Assembly (NCBI GenBank): GCA_020049855.1 | Contig: JAGVLJ010000001.1 | Span: forward strand, 62,001-126,000 | Source of the DNA: Bacteroidia bacterium | GTDB lineage: Bacteria > Bacteroidota > Bacteroidia > UKL13-3 | DNA length: 64,000 nucleotides | Direction of reading: 5' to 3' | Shown: positions 25,365 to 34,531 of the stretch, piece after piece | Layout: every line of letters begins with the position of its first letter | Numbering within the stretch: position 1 is the stretch's first letter | Made by a program: the position numbers and the translations under genes | Notes under the pieces: model-generated | Seen by the model: only the letters and a program-made list of their open reading frames with translations | Databases searched by the model: none | What the model was told of the DNA's origin: nothing

Positions 25365-26762
25365 TCACTTAAACTCATAACATCCTATATCGGGCTGGGC
25401 ATCGCGTGGGTCTCCGTCAAAATCTATCGTTATACCCAACGAAAATCCCTTATTGATGCTGGGCGAAGTAGCGGATAGATGAAAATCATTTTTACTAAAA
25501 TTTTTATACAACGGATCCAGATTTAAAATATTGTTTTGCCCTGCTGGTACTACTCCGTCCTTTTTCTGCTTTATAAGGCAATAGCTCATTACAGCCACAA
25601 TAGTACCCGCCCCACTTGTATTTAATTCTACCTCATCATCCTCGCTCCCGTCAATAATGCAATTAACAATGTTGTAGGTAAGTGGGTTAGCAATTTTGGG
25701 GCTTCCTTCTGGTTCGAAGTCGGCATTGCTTAGATAAAACGAGGGATCGGTGCGACCCATAAAATTATTGTAGCCCGAGAAGGTGCAATGAAGTAGGGTG
25801 TAATTGCCTCCCAGCTCGCCCACAAACGAGTATTTACCCATATTGTACACCAGACAGTTTATGGCTTTAATGGTGGCTGTGTAACCTGCCAGTCCGGCCC
25901 CCGACATATTGCGAATGATGGTGTGTTGTATGTTCAGATTTTCTATGCCGTTCACAGGTATCGAGTCGGCCTCTACGCCCACAATGCCATTTTTAATCAC
26001 GGCATAGGTAATTTTATTATTAATACTTTGCGGCAAAAGCCTCACCCCTACCCACTGCGAGGGTAGCTCTTTGTACTCATCTTCCAGACGGTCGCCCTGA
26101 AAAACAACCGGGTTGGCTTTGGTGCCTTTCACCTCCAATGTACCCCCTACGTAAAAGGTAGAGTTCACGTGCGAATAAATCTGTACCCCTTCTTCAATGG
26201 TGAGCTTGCATCCCTGCGGCACAATCACCGAGTTGTAAATCACATAGGGTTTATCGTTGGTCCAGGTGCTGTTACAGGCAATTTCTTCTCCGTTAAAATA
26301 GTGGGCGTCTTGCCCCCATCCTACCAATTGTACATCCTGCACATTGCCGTTGGTTTCAAACACCAGCGAGTCGTTTACAATAAATGGAATAAGGCCGGTG
26401 GTAGGGTCAATATAAAGCTGCACAAAAATAAAAAGGCTGTCCTTGCCGCGTATCTCGTAATCTTTTACCGCGGGGCCGGAAATACCGTCAATATTTATTT
26501 TAAAAAACGAAGAATAACTTTTAGCCACACGAATGCTGGTGCGCACCGCCCGCTTGTTGGGGTTATACACGCGCAGTTGTTTGGTAATGGAAGCGGGCTT
26601 GCCACCGCCCCCACCGGTAAACACGGTATCAAACAAAACGGTATCGAGCGAAAAACTGAGTTTAGCCGATGGGTCGTTGGTAAATAGCTCTTCCCTGCGG
26701 CACGAGCCCGATAACAAAGCCGATAACAGCAAAACAATACCTGCAAGATGTAGCTTACTCAT
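25365..26762 (-). CDS. Lipoprotein with right-handed beta-helix domain
   Basis: From the ATG at 26762 the protein has 465 residues. The signal peptide ends in a lipobox (LLSGSC). A beta-sandwich-like N-terminal region is followed by short repeating turns (VNCIIDGSEDDEVELN, YTLLHCTFSGYNN) as in parallel beta-helix proteins. It ends in a short block (IDFDGDPRDAQPDIGCYEF) typical of choice-of-anchor Q/beta-helix surface proteins. Probably surface-anchored and perhaps polysaccharide-binding. The 19 residues before M20 in the ORF track are not signal-like and are excluded. Confidence 0.75.
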   Translation of the reverse strand: MSKLHLAGIVLLLSALLSGSCRREELFTNDPSAKLSFSLDTVLFDTVFTGGGGGKPASITKQLRVYNPNKRAVRTSIRVAKSYSSFFKINIDGISGPAVKDYEIRGKDSLFIFVQLYIDPTTGLIPFIVNDSLVFETNGNVQDVQLVGWGQDAHYFNGEEIACNSTWTNDKPYVIYNSVIVPQGCKLTIEEGVQIYSHVNSTFYVGGTLEVKGTKANPVVFQGDRLEDEYKELPSQWVGVRLLPQSINNKITYAVIKNGIVGVEADSIPVNGIENLNIQHTIIRNMSGAGLAGYTATIKAINCLVYNMGKYSFVGELGGNYTLLHCTFSGYNNFMGRTDPSFYLSNADFEPEGSPKIANPLTYNIVNCIIDGSEDDEVELNTSGAGTIVAVMSYCLIKQKKDGVVPAGQNNILNLDPLYKNFSKNDFHLSATSPSINKGFSLGITIDFDGDPRDAQPDIGCYEFK

Positions 26763-26872
26763 GGGTTGCAATAATACGCTAAAACGAAGAAATGGCGGGA
26801 ATATGATAGAGTAAGACATACATTCTGTTTTGATTTCAGGAGTTGCTATTACCCTTGGTTAAAGTTTACAGT

Positions 26873-27403
26873 ATGAAACTTGGAACATTGACTTTACTTT
26901 TACTGATTCCTTTTTTCTGCTTTGCCCTAAGGCCGGAGCGGAATTATATAATGACTCCGGACTCTTTTGGGAAAATCCCCTCCAAGTAACAAACAATTAT
27001 AACCCCCGACAGTACTCGGCTATTTTCGTGGGAATAATCCCTGCAATCCTTACCGCCCTTCAAAAGAAAGAATTGATTTTTTTATTGGTGACGGTCTAGT
27101 TTCTTCTCCGCTTCTAATCGAGGAAAGGCTGAAAAAGTTAAAAGATGCCGAGGTGCTTTTGCCTCCTGACATTGATAAATATGAAAGTCTTTTGAAAAAT
27201 TTGGATATGAAAATGCTTTTGATTGGAGGAAAACAAGATGTAATAACAACGAATGCCGATTGCACACAGAGGTTGGTAAAAATAAAAAGCGTAAACTTGT
27301 TGAATACGATGGCAACCATTTGCAGGGGTTTGGATTGATGCCTAAAGGTGGTGGACACGGGGAAGATTACATTAAACAAATCAAACTCTTTCTGGGCGTG
27401 TAA
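26873..27403 (+). pseudogene. Decayed alpha/beta hydrolase gene
   Basis: An ATG at 26873 begins a signal peptide and the segment RPERNYIMTPDSFGKIPSK, typical of the N-terminus of exported alpha/beta hydrolases, but the frame stops at once. Further on, a second frame carries a hydrolase-like C-terminal part (DGLVSSPLLIEERLKKL, MKMLLIGGKQDVITT with the acid Asp). A third frame continues VEYDGNHLQGFGLMPKG and HGEDYIKQIKLFLGV to a TAA. The central part with the nucleophile is missing. At least two frameshifts and an internal deletion are needed to explain it. Confidence 0.72.
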
Positions 27404-27452
27404 TTCTTTATTGAATCTGCTTATCTCATTAGTTGCTATCCTTGCTGTTTTC

Positions 27453-27482
27453 TTGGCTTTTAAAACTTTATCCCTAACTTTG
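27453..27482 (+). promoter_or_regulatory. panD operon promoter (TTG-N19-TAACTTTG)
   Basis: TTG at 27453-27455 and TAACTTTG at 27475-27482, 19 bases apart, the same spacing as the CBASS promoter. It ends 10 bases before the panD ATG. Confidence 0.65.
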
Positions 27483-27492
27483 CGCGGTTTTT

Positions 27493-27840
27493 ATGCATAT
27501 ACAGTTACTTAAATCAAAGATTCACAGAGCCAAAATAACTCAGGCCGAGTTACATTATGTGGGCAGTATCACCATTGATGAGGCACTGATGGAAGCCGCC
27601 AACCTGATTGAACACGAAAAGGTGCAGGTGGTAAATATTAATAATGGCGAACGTCTGGAAACATACGTAATAAAAGGCGAACGCAACTCGGGCATCATTT
27701 GTATGAATGGCCCTGCCGCACGCAAAGCACAGGTGGGCGATTTGGTCATAGTGATTTCGTATGGCAGTATGGAATTTGAGGAAGCCAAAAAATACAAACC
27801 CATCAGCATCTACCCTGACGAAAACAATCGTTTAATTTAA
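27493..27840 (+). CDS. panD: Aspartate 1-decarboxylase
   Basis: A 115-residue protein of normal length. The self-cleavage site that makes the pyruvoyl group is Gly24-Ser25 in HYVGSIT, and [22 protein letters not shown] is the conserved core. It makes beta-alanine for pantothenate and coenzyme A. First gene of a panD-flippase-rfaE2 run. Confidence 0.95.
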   Translation: MHIQLLKSKIHRAKITQAELHYVGSITIDEALMEAANLIEHEKVQVVNINNGERLETYVIKGERNSGIICMNGPAARKAQVGDLVIVISYGSMEFEEAKKYKPISIYPDENNRLI

Positions 27841-27855
27841 GATTTGAAAAATCTT
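27839..27855 (+). promoter_or_regulatory. Hairpin over the TTG start of the flippase gene
   Basis: AAGATTT-GAA-AAATCTT is a perfect 7-bp stem with a 3-base loop. It includes the last two bases of the panD stop codon and the TTG start of the next gene. If formed in mRNA it would hide the start until ribosomes finishing panD open it. It is AT-rich, so stability is modest. Confidence 0.35.
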
Positions 27856-28851
27856 AAACCCATCGTTCAATACCTCCTCGTCACCGCCATTGGCGCGTAT
27901 TTTCTCTACTTCGTTTTTAAAGACACCAACTGGAGCGATCAGTTTAAAAAAATAAAACAATCCGATTTTTCATGGCTTGCACTGGGCATGGGCATTGCGC
28001 TTGTGAGCCACTACCTGCGCGGATTAAGAGCCATCATGTTTTACGAGGCCCTTGGTTATACCGTATCGGTTAAAAACAGCGTGCTGGCTGTGTTGGTGGG
28101 CTATATGATGAACTATGTGATTCCCCGTGCCGGTGAGGTTTCGCGCTGTGCCGCTTTGAACAAAACAGATGATGTGCCGGTAGACAAATCGCTTGGAACG
28201 GTGGTAACCGAACGGGCTTTCGATTTACTCATTCTGCTCATTTTGCTGGTGGCGGTGTTTATCCTGCAATTTGACATGATGGAAACATACCTCACTGCCA
28301 GTCTGGGTGCATCGGGGCAGGCGGTTCCTCTTTGGCAAAATCCTAAAATTATTCTTTTGGCGCTGGCCCTTGCCGGATTGCTGTTGTTTATGGTGTTTCG
28401 CAAAAAACTGTTACAGCTCACATTGGTTCAAAAAATCATTTCGGTGTTAAAAGGCTTCAGCGAGGGGTTGCTCAGCATTCGTAAGGTAAAATCTCAGTGG
28501 CTGTTTGTACTTTATTCGTTTTCCATCTGGATATGTTATGTGCTGATGATGTATTTCTGCCTGTTTGCCATGCAGCCTACCGCGCATATCAATTTTGCCG
28601 GATGCCTCACCGTGTTTGCCATTGGCACCATTGGCATGGTCATTCCGGCTCCCGGAGCCGGTGCAGGCCCTTACCACGCAGCCATCATTTTCTCTTTAGG
28701 CTTTTTTGGTGTGGCTCCCGAAGATGCCAAAGCTTACGCCATATTGGTGCACGGGGCACAAATGGTTATTTTACTCACTTTGGGTGGCGTGGCATCGCTT
28801 ATGGTATTATCTTCACACCGCAAAAAACAATATGGGACATCACAGCCGTAA
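27844..28851 (+). CDS. Flippase-like membrane protein (AglD/YbhN, UPF0104 family)
   Basis: A 335-residue protein with about eight membrane helices. The family features are LRGLRAIMFYEALGY, YMMNYVIPRAGEVSRCAAL with its Arg/Glu pair in the first half, and IPAPGAGAGPYHAA later. Related domains are found in MprF lipid flippases. The substrate is unknown. The apparent start is TTG, 3 bases after the panD stop; there is no ATG before residue 50. It overlaps rfaE2 by 20 bases. Confidence 0.82.
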   Translation: MKNLKPIVQYLLVTAIGAYFLYFVFKDTNWSDQFKKIKQSDFSWLALGMGIALVSHYLRGLRAIMFYEALGYTVSVKNSVLAVLVGYMMNYVIPRAGEVSRCAALNKTDDVPVDKSLGTVVTERAFDLLILLILLVAVFILQFDMMETYLTASLGASGQAVPLWQNPKIILLALALAGLLLFMVFRKKLLQLTLVQKIISVLKGFSEGLLSIRKVKSQWLFVLYSFSIWICYVLMMYFCLFAMQPTAHINFAGCLTVFAIGTIGMVIPAPGAGAGPYHAAIIFSLGFFGVAPEDAKAYAILVHGAQMVILLTLGGVASLMVLSSHRKKQYGTSQP

Positions 28852-29323
28852 TCTTTCAAAAATTCATACCGCTTTGTCGTTACCCGCTGTGTTAAAAGAG
28901 TGGCGAAACACCAATGAAAAAATCGTGTTTACCAACGGTTGTTTTGATTTGCTGCACCGCGGCCATGTAGACTATCTGGCTAAGGCAGCCGATTGCGGAA
29001 CCAAACTGATTATAGGAGTAAACACCGATGCATCGGTAAGCCGACTCAAAGGCTCTGTGCGCCCCATACAGGACGAACAGTCGCGCCTACAAATTCTGGC
29101 TTCGCTGGCCTGTGTGGATGCGGTGATTTTATTTGACGAAGAAACGCCTTACGAACTGATAAAAACGGTACAGCCCGATGTGCTGGTGAAGGGTGGTGAC
29201 TACAAGCCCGGGGATATTGTAGGCTACGATATAGTTACAGCCAAAGGCGGAAACGTAACCACCATTGATTTTGTACCGGGGTTTTCTACCTCGGCCATTG
29301 AACAAAAAATTAAACAAAGCTGA
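28832..29323 (+). CDS. rfaE2: D-glycero-beta-D-manno-heptose 1-phosphate adenylyltransferase
   Basis: A 163-residue nucleotidyltransferase from the ATG at 28832. FTNGCFDLLHRGHVDYL holds the HxGH signature and VLVKGGDYKPGDIVGY is specific to the heptose enzyme. It corresponds to the C-terminal half of HldE and makes ADP-heptose for lipopolysaccharide core. No kinase partner is adjacent. The ORF-track start at 28706 runs inside the flippase gene and is not used. Confidence 0.92.
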   Translation: MGHHSRNLSKIHTALSLPAVLKEWRNTNEKIVFTNGCFDLLHRGHVDYLAKAADCGTKLIIGVNTDASVSRLKGSVRPIQDEQSRLQILASLACVDAVILFDEETPYELIKTVQPDVLVKGGDYKPGDIVGYDIVTAKGGNVTTIDFVPGFSTSAIEQKIKQS

Positions 29324-30640
29324 TTACTTTTTAAAGAGCCATTCCTCGGGGTCGAGCCGCACTTTGCCTTTGTAAATTTCTATGTGCAGTTCGGTTTTGT
29401 CTTCAACCTCATTTACCATCACCGTTCCCATCTCCTGTTTGGTATTTACTTTGTCTCCCGGTTTCACAAATACCTCGGCCAGGTTGGTGTAAACAGTATA
29501 ATAATCTCCGTGAGAAATAATAACAGCATACCCCATGCCCGGTACAAAAAATTTCATCTTTACTTCGCCTCTGAAAACGGCTCGGGCTTTGGCATCTTTC
29601 CCTGTGGCAATATCAACTCCGGTATTGTTTACCGTAATATTTTTAAGAGTAGGATGCGGATGAACCCCAAATGATTTAGAGATAAATCCCTGTTCAACCG
29701 GCCATGGCAATGTGCCTTTATTACGGCTGAAATCATTCGCCAGTTGTGCGGCTTCTGGTGTTAGAGCCAACTCGGCTGCAGTGGCTCCCTTTTTGGTTTC
29801 ATTGCCATTGGTAATTGCCGGGGTACCGGCTGCTTTTTTGCGAGCTTCTTCTTCGGCTCTTCTGCGCGCAGCGGCTATTTCTTTTTCTATTAAATCTTCA
29901 ATGGCTTTTTTCAATCGTTTGGCAGCCGCCTCTTTTGCCCGTAGCTGCTTTCGTAAGTCTTTCTCTTTGGCTTTTAGTGCTTCCAATACTTTTGACTCTT
30001 CTTTTTTGTCTGCCTCCAGTTCTCTTTTCTCTTCCTCTTTACTCACCAGCAAAACCTCCTTTTCTTTTTTGGTTTGGCTTAGCTCAGTCAAATTTTCTTT
30101 CAGTGTATTTTGGGTTACCAGAATTAAATGCGCCTGTTTCTCGCGGTAAGCGGTAATTTGCTGCAGGTACTTTATCCGCTTCATAGCCTGATCAAAACTT
30201 TCGGAGGCCAATATGTACATGATGCGGTCGTAAGAATTGCGGTGTTTGTACGAAACCAAAATAAGTTTTGCGTATTGATCTTTTAGGTTTTGAAGGTCGT
30301 TTTGCAGGGTTTGAATGGTTTGCCCCAGTTCAATAATATATTGTTCGGTTAAGTCAATCTCTTCTCCAATGGTATTGATGAGTTTGCTTCGGGTAGAAAT
30401 TTGTTTGCCTATTATCTCCAGCTGATTCAGGGTGGCTTTTTGTTTTTTTTGTGTTTCCTGTAAAAGCTTTTTGGTAAGTTTTATCTCCTGCTCGTGCTGT
30501 TTCCGCTTTTTTTCAAGCTCAACTCTTGATTGTCCAAAAATTGAACAGGAAAAAATAAACAATACCCAGAAACTACTCCATCGGAGAATAACTGGCCGGT
30601 ATAGAAAAAATGACTTGGTCAATGGGATTGAGGGAAACAT
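29324..30640 (-). CDS. EnvC-like murein hydrolase activator (degenerate M23 domain)
   Basis: A 438-residue exported protein. After a signal segment ending IFGQ comes a long coiled coil (about residues 40-250, rich in Lys/Glu/Gln), an Ala/Arg-rich stretch, then a C-terminal LytM/M23 domain. Two of the zinc-ligand positions are altered: the HxxGxD motif reads NNTGVDIA, and the final-strand HxxH reads TNL after SHGDYYTVY, while LHIEI keeps its His. Such domains in EnvC activate amidases rather than cut peptidoglycan. It overlaps the DUF4292 gene by 68 bases, and no later start exists. Last gene of the wzx operon. Confidence 0.87.
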   Translation of the reverse strand: MFPSIPLTKSFFLYRPVILRWSSFWVLFIFSCSIFGQSRVELEKKRKQHEQEIKLTKKLLQETQKKQKATLNQLEIIGKQISTRSKLINTIGEEIDLTEQYIIELGQTIQTLQNDLQNLKDQYAKLILVSYKHRNSYDRIMYILASESFDQAMKRIKYLQQITAYREKQAHLILVTQNTLKENLTELSQTKKEKEVLLVSKEEEKRELEADKKEESKVLEALKAKEKDLRKQLRAKEAAAKRLKKAIEDLIEKEIAAARRRAEEEARKKAAGTPAITNGNETKKGATAAELALTPEAAQLANDFSRNKGTLPWPVEQGFISKSFGVHPHPTLKNITVNNTGVDIATGKDAKARAVFRGEVKMKFFVPGMGYAVIISHGDYYTVYTNLAEVFVKPGDKVNTKQEMGTVMVNEVEDKTELHIEIYKGKVRLDPEEWLFKK

Positions 30641-31367
30641 TTTGGAAGTCAAAGGTAGCCATCAAAATATCCTTAGCCTCGGTTTTAATACTCATTTTAT
30701 TCGCATAACGCACATTGTTCGTACGATGAAATTCGGAATACTGGACACTTAGGCGGTTTGTTTGCGAGCTGTCTGCCCGAACAAATTCCTGTAGAAAAAT
30801 TTCATTGGTAGACTTGGTTACATATACCTGATAAAGGGTTTTGTTAAGGATGCGCCTGAGTAAATACCCGCTTGCTACCGAATCCGTTTTTAATGTGTCG
30901 TCAAGTTCAAGTATCTGGTTACCCACAAATAAATTTTGCAGCACCTCCAGTGTCAGAGGAACGTCTGAAAATCTGGTAAAGTAAGAGTAGCTTTGGGTAA
31001 GGTATCGTTTATTAAGTTTGTCCAGAATTTTTATAGAATCGCGGCTAATGTAAATTCGTGCCGCCTCAATACCCAAAACTGCCGTTGCCGACATCCAGAT
31101 ATATTTTCCGCTTTCCATTTTCAGGTGAAGGGTAAAACTTACATCTTTTCCCCGCTCTTGTGCAAAGTCAATTTTTATTTTGGCACTGAAAAACTCAAAC
31201 TGTGTTTGTTGCTTCCGAAGCGTCTGAACCAAATCGTTCTTGTGAACTATTTCATTACTGACATTATCGTGTGGCGAAGTTTTTATGGCCGATTTATGGC
31301 TTTTGCAGGCCAAAAAAATGGTTGCCGCCAACATGCATAAGAAGAGTTTAGCTAATTGGTTAGTCAC
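30573..31367 (-). CDS. DUF4292 lipoprotein
   Basis: A 264-residue protein with a lipobox (TIFLAC, Cys21). The pattern FFSAKIKIDFAQERGKD…SGKYIWMSATAVLGIEAARIYIS is that of DUF4292, a LolA/LolB-like beta-sheet lipoprotein family of Bacteroidota placed between a TPR protein and an EnvC-like peptidase, exactly as here. Probably periplasmic, in outer-membrane maintenance. Confidence 0.85.
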   Translation of the reverse strand: MTNQLAKLFLCMLAATIFLACKSHKSAIKTSPHDNVSNEIVHKNDLVQTLRKQQTQFEFFSAKIKIDFAQERGKDVSFTLHLKMESGKYIWMSATAVLGIEAARIYISRDSIKILDKLNKRYLTQSYSYFTRFSDVPLTLEVLQNLFVGNQILELDDTLKTDSVASGYLLRRILNKTLYQVYVTKSTNEIFLQEFVRADSSQTNRLSVQYSEFHRTNNVRYANKMSIKTEAKDILMATFDFQNVSLNPIDQVIFSIPASYSPME

Positions 31368-33060
31368 TTATTTTTTGTTCTCTTATTTTTTTCTCCAACA
31401 ACAATTTTTTGCTGCTATCCTGCTCAAGTGCTTTATTCCAGTAAATGAGTGCCTGCTGTATATTTCCCAATCGGTATTGCAGGTCTCCATAGTGTTCGTT
31501 AACTTCAGCATTTTCTTTCATCAACCCAACCGCCTTTTCCAAAAAGGGTAATGCTTCATCGTATTTACCCTGCTGGTATAATATCCATCCATAGGTGTCG
31601 AGGTAAGTAGGGTTGTCTGCCTCTTTGGTGATGGTAATTTTCGACATTTCTGCAGCCTTTTCCAGCTTATCTTTTCGCACCGATAAAAAATATGCATAGT
31701 TGTTCAGCAAAAAGGTGCTTTGCGAATCAAGTTCAAGGGCTTTTTCAAAGAGCGAATCCGATTGTTTATAGTTTTTTAAATGATTGGCCGCATCAGCCCA
31801 ACTGGCTAATAATCTAGTTCGTGTTTCGCTATCTTCTACACCCGATTCCAACCCGGCTTTTGCTTTTTCTATGGCTTGTTTAAACTGATTTTGCTCCATA
31901 TACGACAGGCATCCCAGTAAATAAAAATCATATACCTCGGGGAAAGTTTCAATTGCCTTTTCACAATCTCCCGCGGCACGGTTATATTCTTTAAGTTCAA
32001 TGCTGCATGATATGGTTTGATGCCAGGCAGGCGCATTGTTTGGCTCTATAAGTAAAACTTGCTGCCAATGGCCTCTTGCCTCACTATATTTTTTGTGTTT
32101 ATACAGCAGCATGGCATAGGCCATATGTGCTGAAGCATCGTTAGGGTGCGTTTTACAAAGCAGTTCGGCCAGTTCAAGGGCTTCTTGCTTACCCGTGTTG
32201 TTTTCACTGTTATCATGATAAGGTCGCAACGCGTTCACCTTCTCTTTTACTTGAACCTGCTCATCGCTAAATGCTTTTTTCAAAGCATCAAAAGCCTTTT
32301 GGTGTTCCCCTTTTTCGTCCCAGTATTTACTAAGGGCAAAGTGAGCCCAACCGGCTGATGGTTCTTTTTCTAAAACCAGCATATATACCGCAGCGGCTTT
32401 TTCTTTATCGTTGGTATAAAGATAAAATTCGGCCAATAGACCCCGATATTTCATTTCATTGGGATAGGTTGCAATTAGTTTTTGAATTTCAGCTTCCGCC
32501 TTGGTTTGTTTTTTAAGAAGTTGATATAGTCTTACCTTTTGCCGGATTGTTGTTTCTTTAATCCCGTACCGTCTTTCTTCTTTATCATAAACCTTGATGG
32601 CCGCATCATACTTTCCTGCCATTGAATATAAGTTGGCCGCATTTTCAAAGTTTGAAAGGTCTCCGGGAACCAACTCTGTCAGGCGCTCATAACTGTTTGC
32701 CGCTAGGTCATATTCTCGATTTGCTTCAAAAATTCGCGCCTGTTGCAATATAATCCACCTATTTCCTCCATCAATTTTAAGCGCTTGCTGATTGTATTCT
32801 ATTGCCTCTTTCCATGCTCTTCTTTTCATGGAAAGTTCTACCAGCTTATAGAAAGGGGTAGCTTGTTCGGGGTCAATATTGGTACATTTTTTAAACAAAT
32901 CGAAGGCCCTTTCTTCATTTCCTGTCATTTGCTCTTTTTGTGCATTCATAAATGCATTTTCAAAATCAAGCATTTTTTTTTCATCCTTATTTTTCTTTTG
33001 GGATAATCCCGAAAAAGAAAGAATCATACACAGAAAATACAACGGAAGGCGTTTCACCAT
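31360..33060 (-). CDS. Tetratricopeptide-repeat lipoprotein-operon protein
   Basis: From the ATG at 33060 (one base after the upstream stop) about 566 residues. Signal peptide (LPLYFLCMILSFSGLSQ) and at least ten TPR units (for example AFDLFKKCTNIDPEQATPFY, YDEALPFLEKAVGLMKENAE). TPR solenoids bind partner proteins. The position in the wzx-dut-NTase-TPR-DUF4292-EnvC operon suggests an envelope role. Overlaps DUF4292 by 8 bases. Confidence 0.85.
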   Translation of the reverse strand: MVKRLPLYFLCMILSFSGLSQKKNKDEKKMLDFENAFMNAQKEQMTGNEERAFDLFKKCTNIDPEQATPFYKLVELSMKRRAWKEAIEYNQQALKIDGGNRWIILQQARIFEANREYDLAANSYERLTELVPGDLSNFENAANLYSMAGKYDAAIKVYDKEERRYGIKETTIRQKVRLYQLLKKQTKAEAEIQKLIATYPNEMKYRGLLAEFYLYTNDKEKAAAVYMLVLEKEPSAGWAHFALSKYWDEKGEHQKAFDALKKAFSDEQVQVKEKVNALRPYHDNSENNTGKQEALELAELLCKTHPNDASAHMAYAMLLYKHKKYSEARGHWQQVLLIEPNNAPAWHQTISCSIELKEYNRAAGDCEKAIETFPEVYDFYLLGCLSYMEQNQFKQAIEKAKAGLESGVEDSETRTRLLASWADAANHLKNYKQSDSLFEKALELDSQSTFLLNNYAYFLSVRKDKLEKAAEMSKITITKEADNPTYLDTYGWILYQQGKYDEALPFLEKAVGLMKENAEVNEHYGDLQYRLGNIQQALIYWNKALEQDSSKKLLLEKKIREQKISD

Positions 33061-33061
33061 T

Positions 33062-34066
33062 TTATTGCTCACAGGTTGAGTAGTCGCCCAAACTTAAGTC
33101 ATCTGCTTTCCCCTTGTAAGTAACATGGCTTCCTAACATAGAGTTGGAAATAGTTGATTGTACAATGTGGGTGTTTTGCTGAATTATGCTGTTACTGACT
33201 ACCGAATTGGTAATGCTGCTTCCTTTTCCAACGGAAACATATGGCCCCACTACCGAATTGTTCAAAACTACTCCTTCATCAATAAAACAAGGTTCAATAA
33301 TTATCGAGTTATTATTAAAAACCGAAGGATGGATTAATCGGGTAGCCTTTTTTATCTCAAGCATTCGCTGGTTTGTGTAAACCGTAGAGTTTTTATTTCC
33401 GCAATCAAGCCACTCGTCTACTTTACCCGGTACAAACTTATAGCCTTTGTTTTTCATGTTTTCCATAGCATTGGTCAGTTGAAATTCTCCTTTTTCTTTT
33501 ATGTTATTATCTAGAAGGTATTGTAGCTCTTGTTTCAGATATTCTCCGTCTTTAAAATAATAAATACCAATAATGGCCAAGTCTGAAATAAACTCGGTTG
33601 GTTTTTCAACAAACTCGGTGATAATACCATCGTTATTCACCTTCACCACCCCAAATTGCCTTGGGTCATCAATTTTTTGTACCCATATAATTGCATCTTT
33701 TGTTCTGTCAAGTGTAAAATTTGCTTTAAAAAGCGTATCCGCAAAAACAACCGAAACATTCCCGTGCAGCGATTCTTTTGCACAATAAATAGCATGAGCA
33801 GTACCCAGAGGTTCGTCCTGATAGTAAATTTTACCCTTCGCACCAACACTTTTGGCTATATCCATTAGCGTTTTTTCCACCTCTTCGCCAAAATGACCCA
33901 TAACAAAAGCCACTTCCTGAACTCCTTCTCCACAAACGCTCACAATGTCTTCAATCAACCATTGAACTATGGGCTTGCCGGCTACCGGAATAAGCGGCTT
34001 AGGAACGGTTAGTGTGTGAGGTCTCATTCGCTTGCCCATGCCGGCCATTGGTACAATTATATTCAT
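33062..34066 (-). CDS. Sugar-phosphate nucleotidyltransferase
   Basis: A 334-residue protein. The signature at the N-terminus is VPMAGMGKRMRPHTLTVPKPLIPVAGKP, followed by YYQDEPLGTAHAI and EFVEKP. The C-terminal third (IIEPCFIDEGVVLNNSVVGPYVSVG) is a left-handed beta-helix. Enzymes of this kind make an NDP-sugar from NTP and a sugar 1-phosphate. dTDP-glucose is often annotated, but the substrate is not clear here. Confidence 0.88.
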   Translation of the reverse strand: MNIIVPMAGMGKRMRPHTLTVPKPLIPVAGKPIVQWLIEDIVSVCGEGVQEVAFVMGHFGEEVEKTLMDIAKSVGAKGKIYYQDEPLGTAHAIYCAKESLHGNVSVVFADTLFKANFTLDRTKDAIIWVQKIDDPRQFGVVKVNNDGIITEFVEKPTEFISDLAIIGIYYFKDGEYLKQELQYLLDNNIKEKGEFQLTNAMENMKNKGYKFVPGKVDEWLDCGNKNSTVYTNQRMLEIKKATRLIHPSVFNNNSIIIEPCFIDEGVVLNNSVVGPYVSVGKGSSITNSVVSNSIIQQNTHIVQSTISNSMLGSHVTYKGKADDLSLGDYSTCEQ

Positions 34067-34080
34067 GCTTAATGTTATGT

Positions 34081-34518
34081 TTATTTTTTTCCTGTGTGTC
34101 CATATCCACCGGCACCTCGCTCTGTTTCACCCAGTTCATTGGTAAGCTCCCAAATAACCTGAGAAAAGGGGCATATTATCATTTGAGCAATGCGGTCTCC
34201 GTTTTGTACTTCAAAAGGGTGTGATCCCAAATTAATAAGCAGCACCATCACCTCTCCGCGGTAATCTGCATCAATAGTGCCCGGAGAGTTAAGAACCGTA
34301 ACCCCATGCTTGAAAGCCAAACCGCTTCTTGGCCTTATTTGTGCCTCATATCCGGCAGGCAATTCCATAAAAATTCCTGTTGGTATCAACTTGCGTTCTC
34401 CTGGAACTATAAATTCCGGCTGCAACAAAGCAGCCCTTAAGTCCACACCAGCCGAGTGGATGGTTTCGTATTTTGGTAACAGGTTGCCGGATTGGTTAAT
34501 TATTTTTACCTTAATCAC
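34081..34518 (-). CDS. dut: Deoxyuridine 5'-triphosphate nucleotidohydrolase
   Basis: A 145-residue trimeric dUTPase. The five motifs are all visible: [41 protein letters not shown] and the C-terminal [12 protein letters not shown]. It splits dUTP to dUMP and pyrophosphate, keeping uracil out of DNA. Fits into the wzx operon with gaps of 13 and 14 bases. Confidence 0.96.
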   Translation of the reverse strand: MIKVKIINQSGNLLPKYETIHSAGVDLRAALLQPEFIVPGERKLIPTGIFMELPAGYEAQIRPRSGLAFKHGVTVLNSPGTIDADYRGEVMVLLINLGSHPFEVQNGDRIAQMIICPFSQVIWELTNELGETERGAGGYGHTGKK

Positions 34519-34531
34519 CTAAAAATTATGC

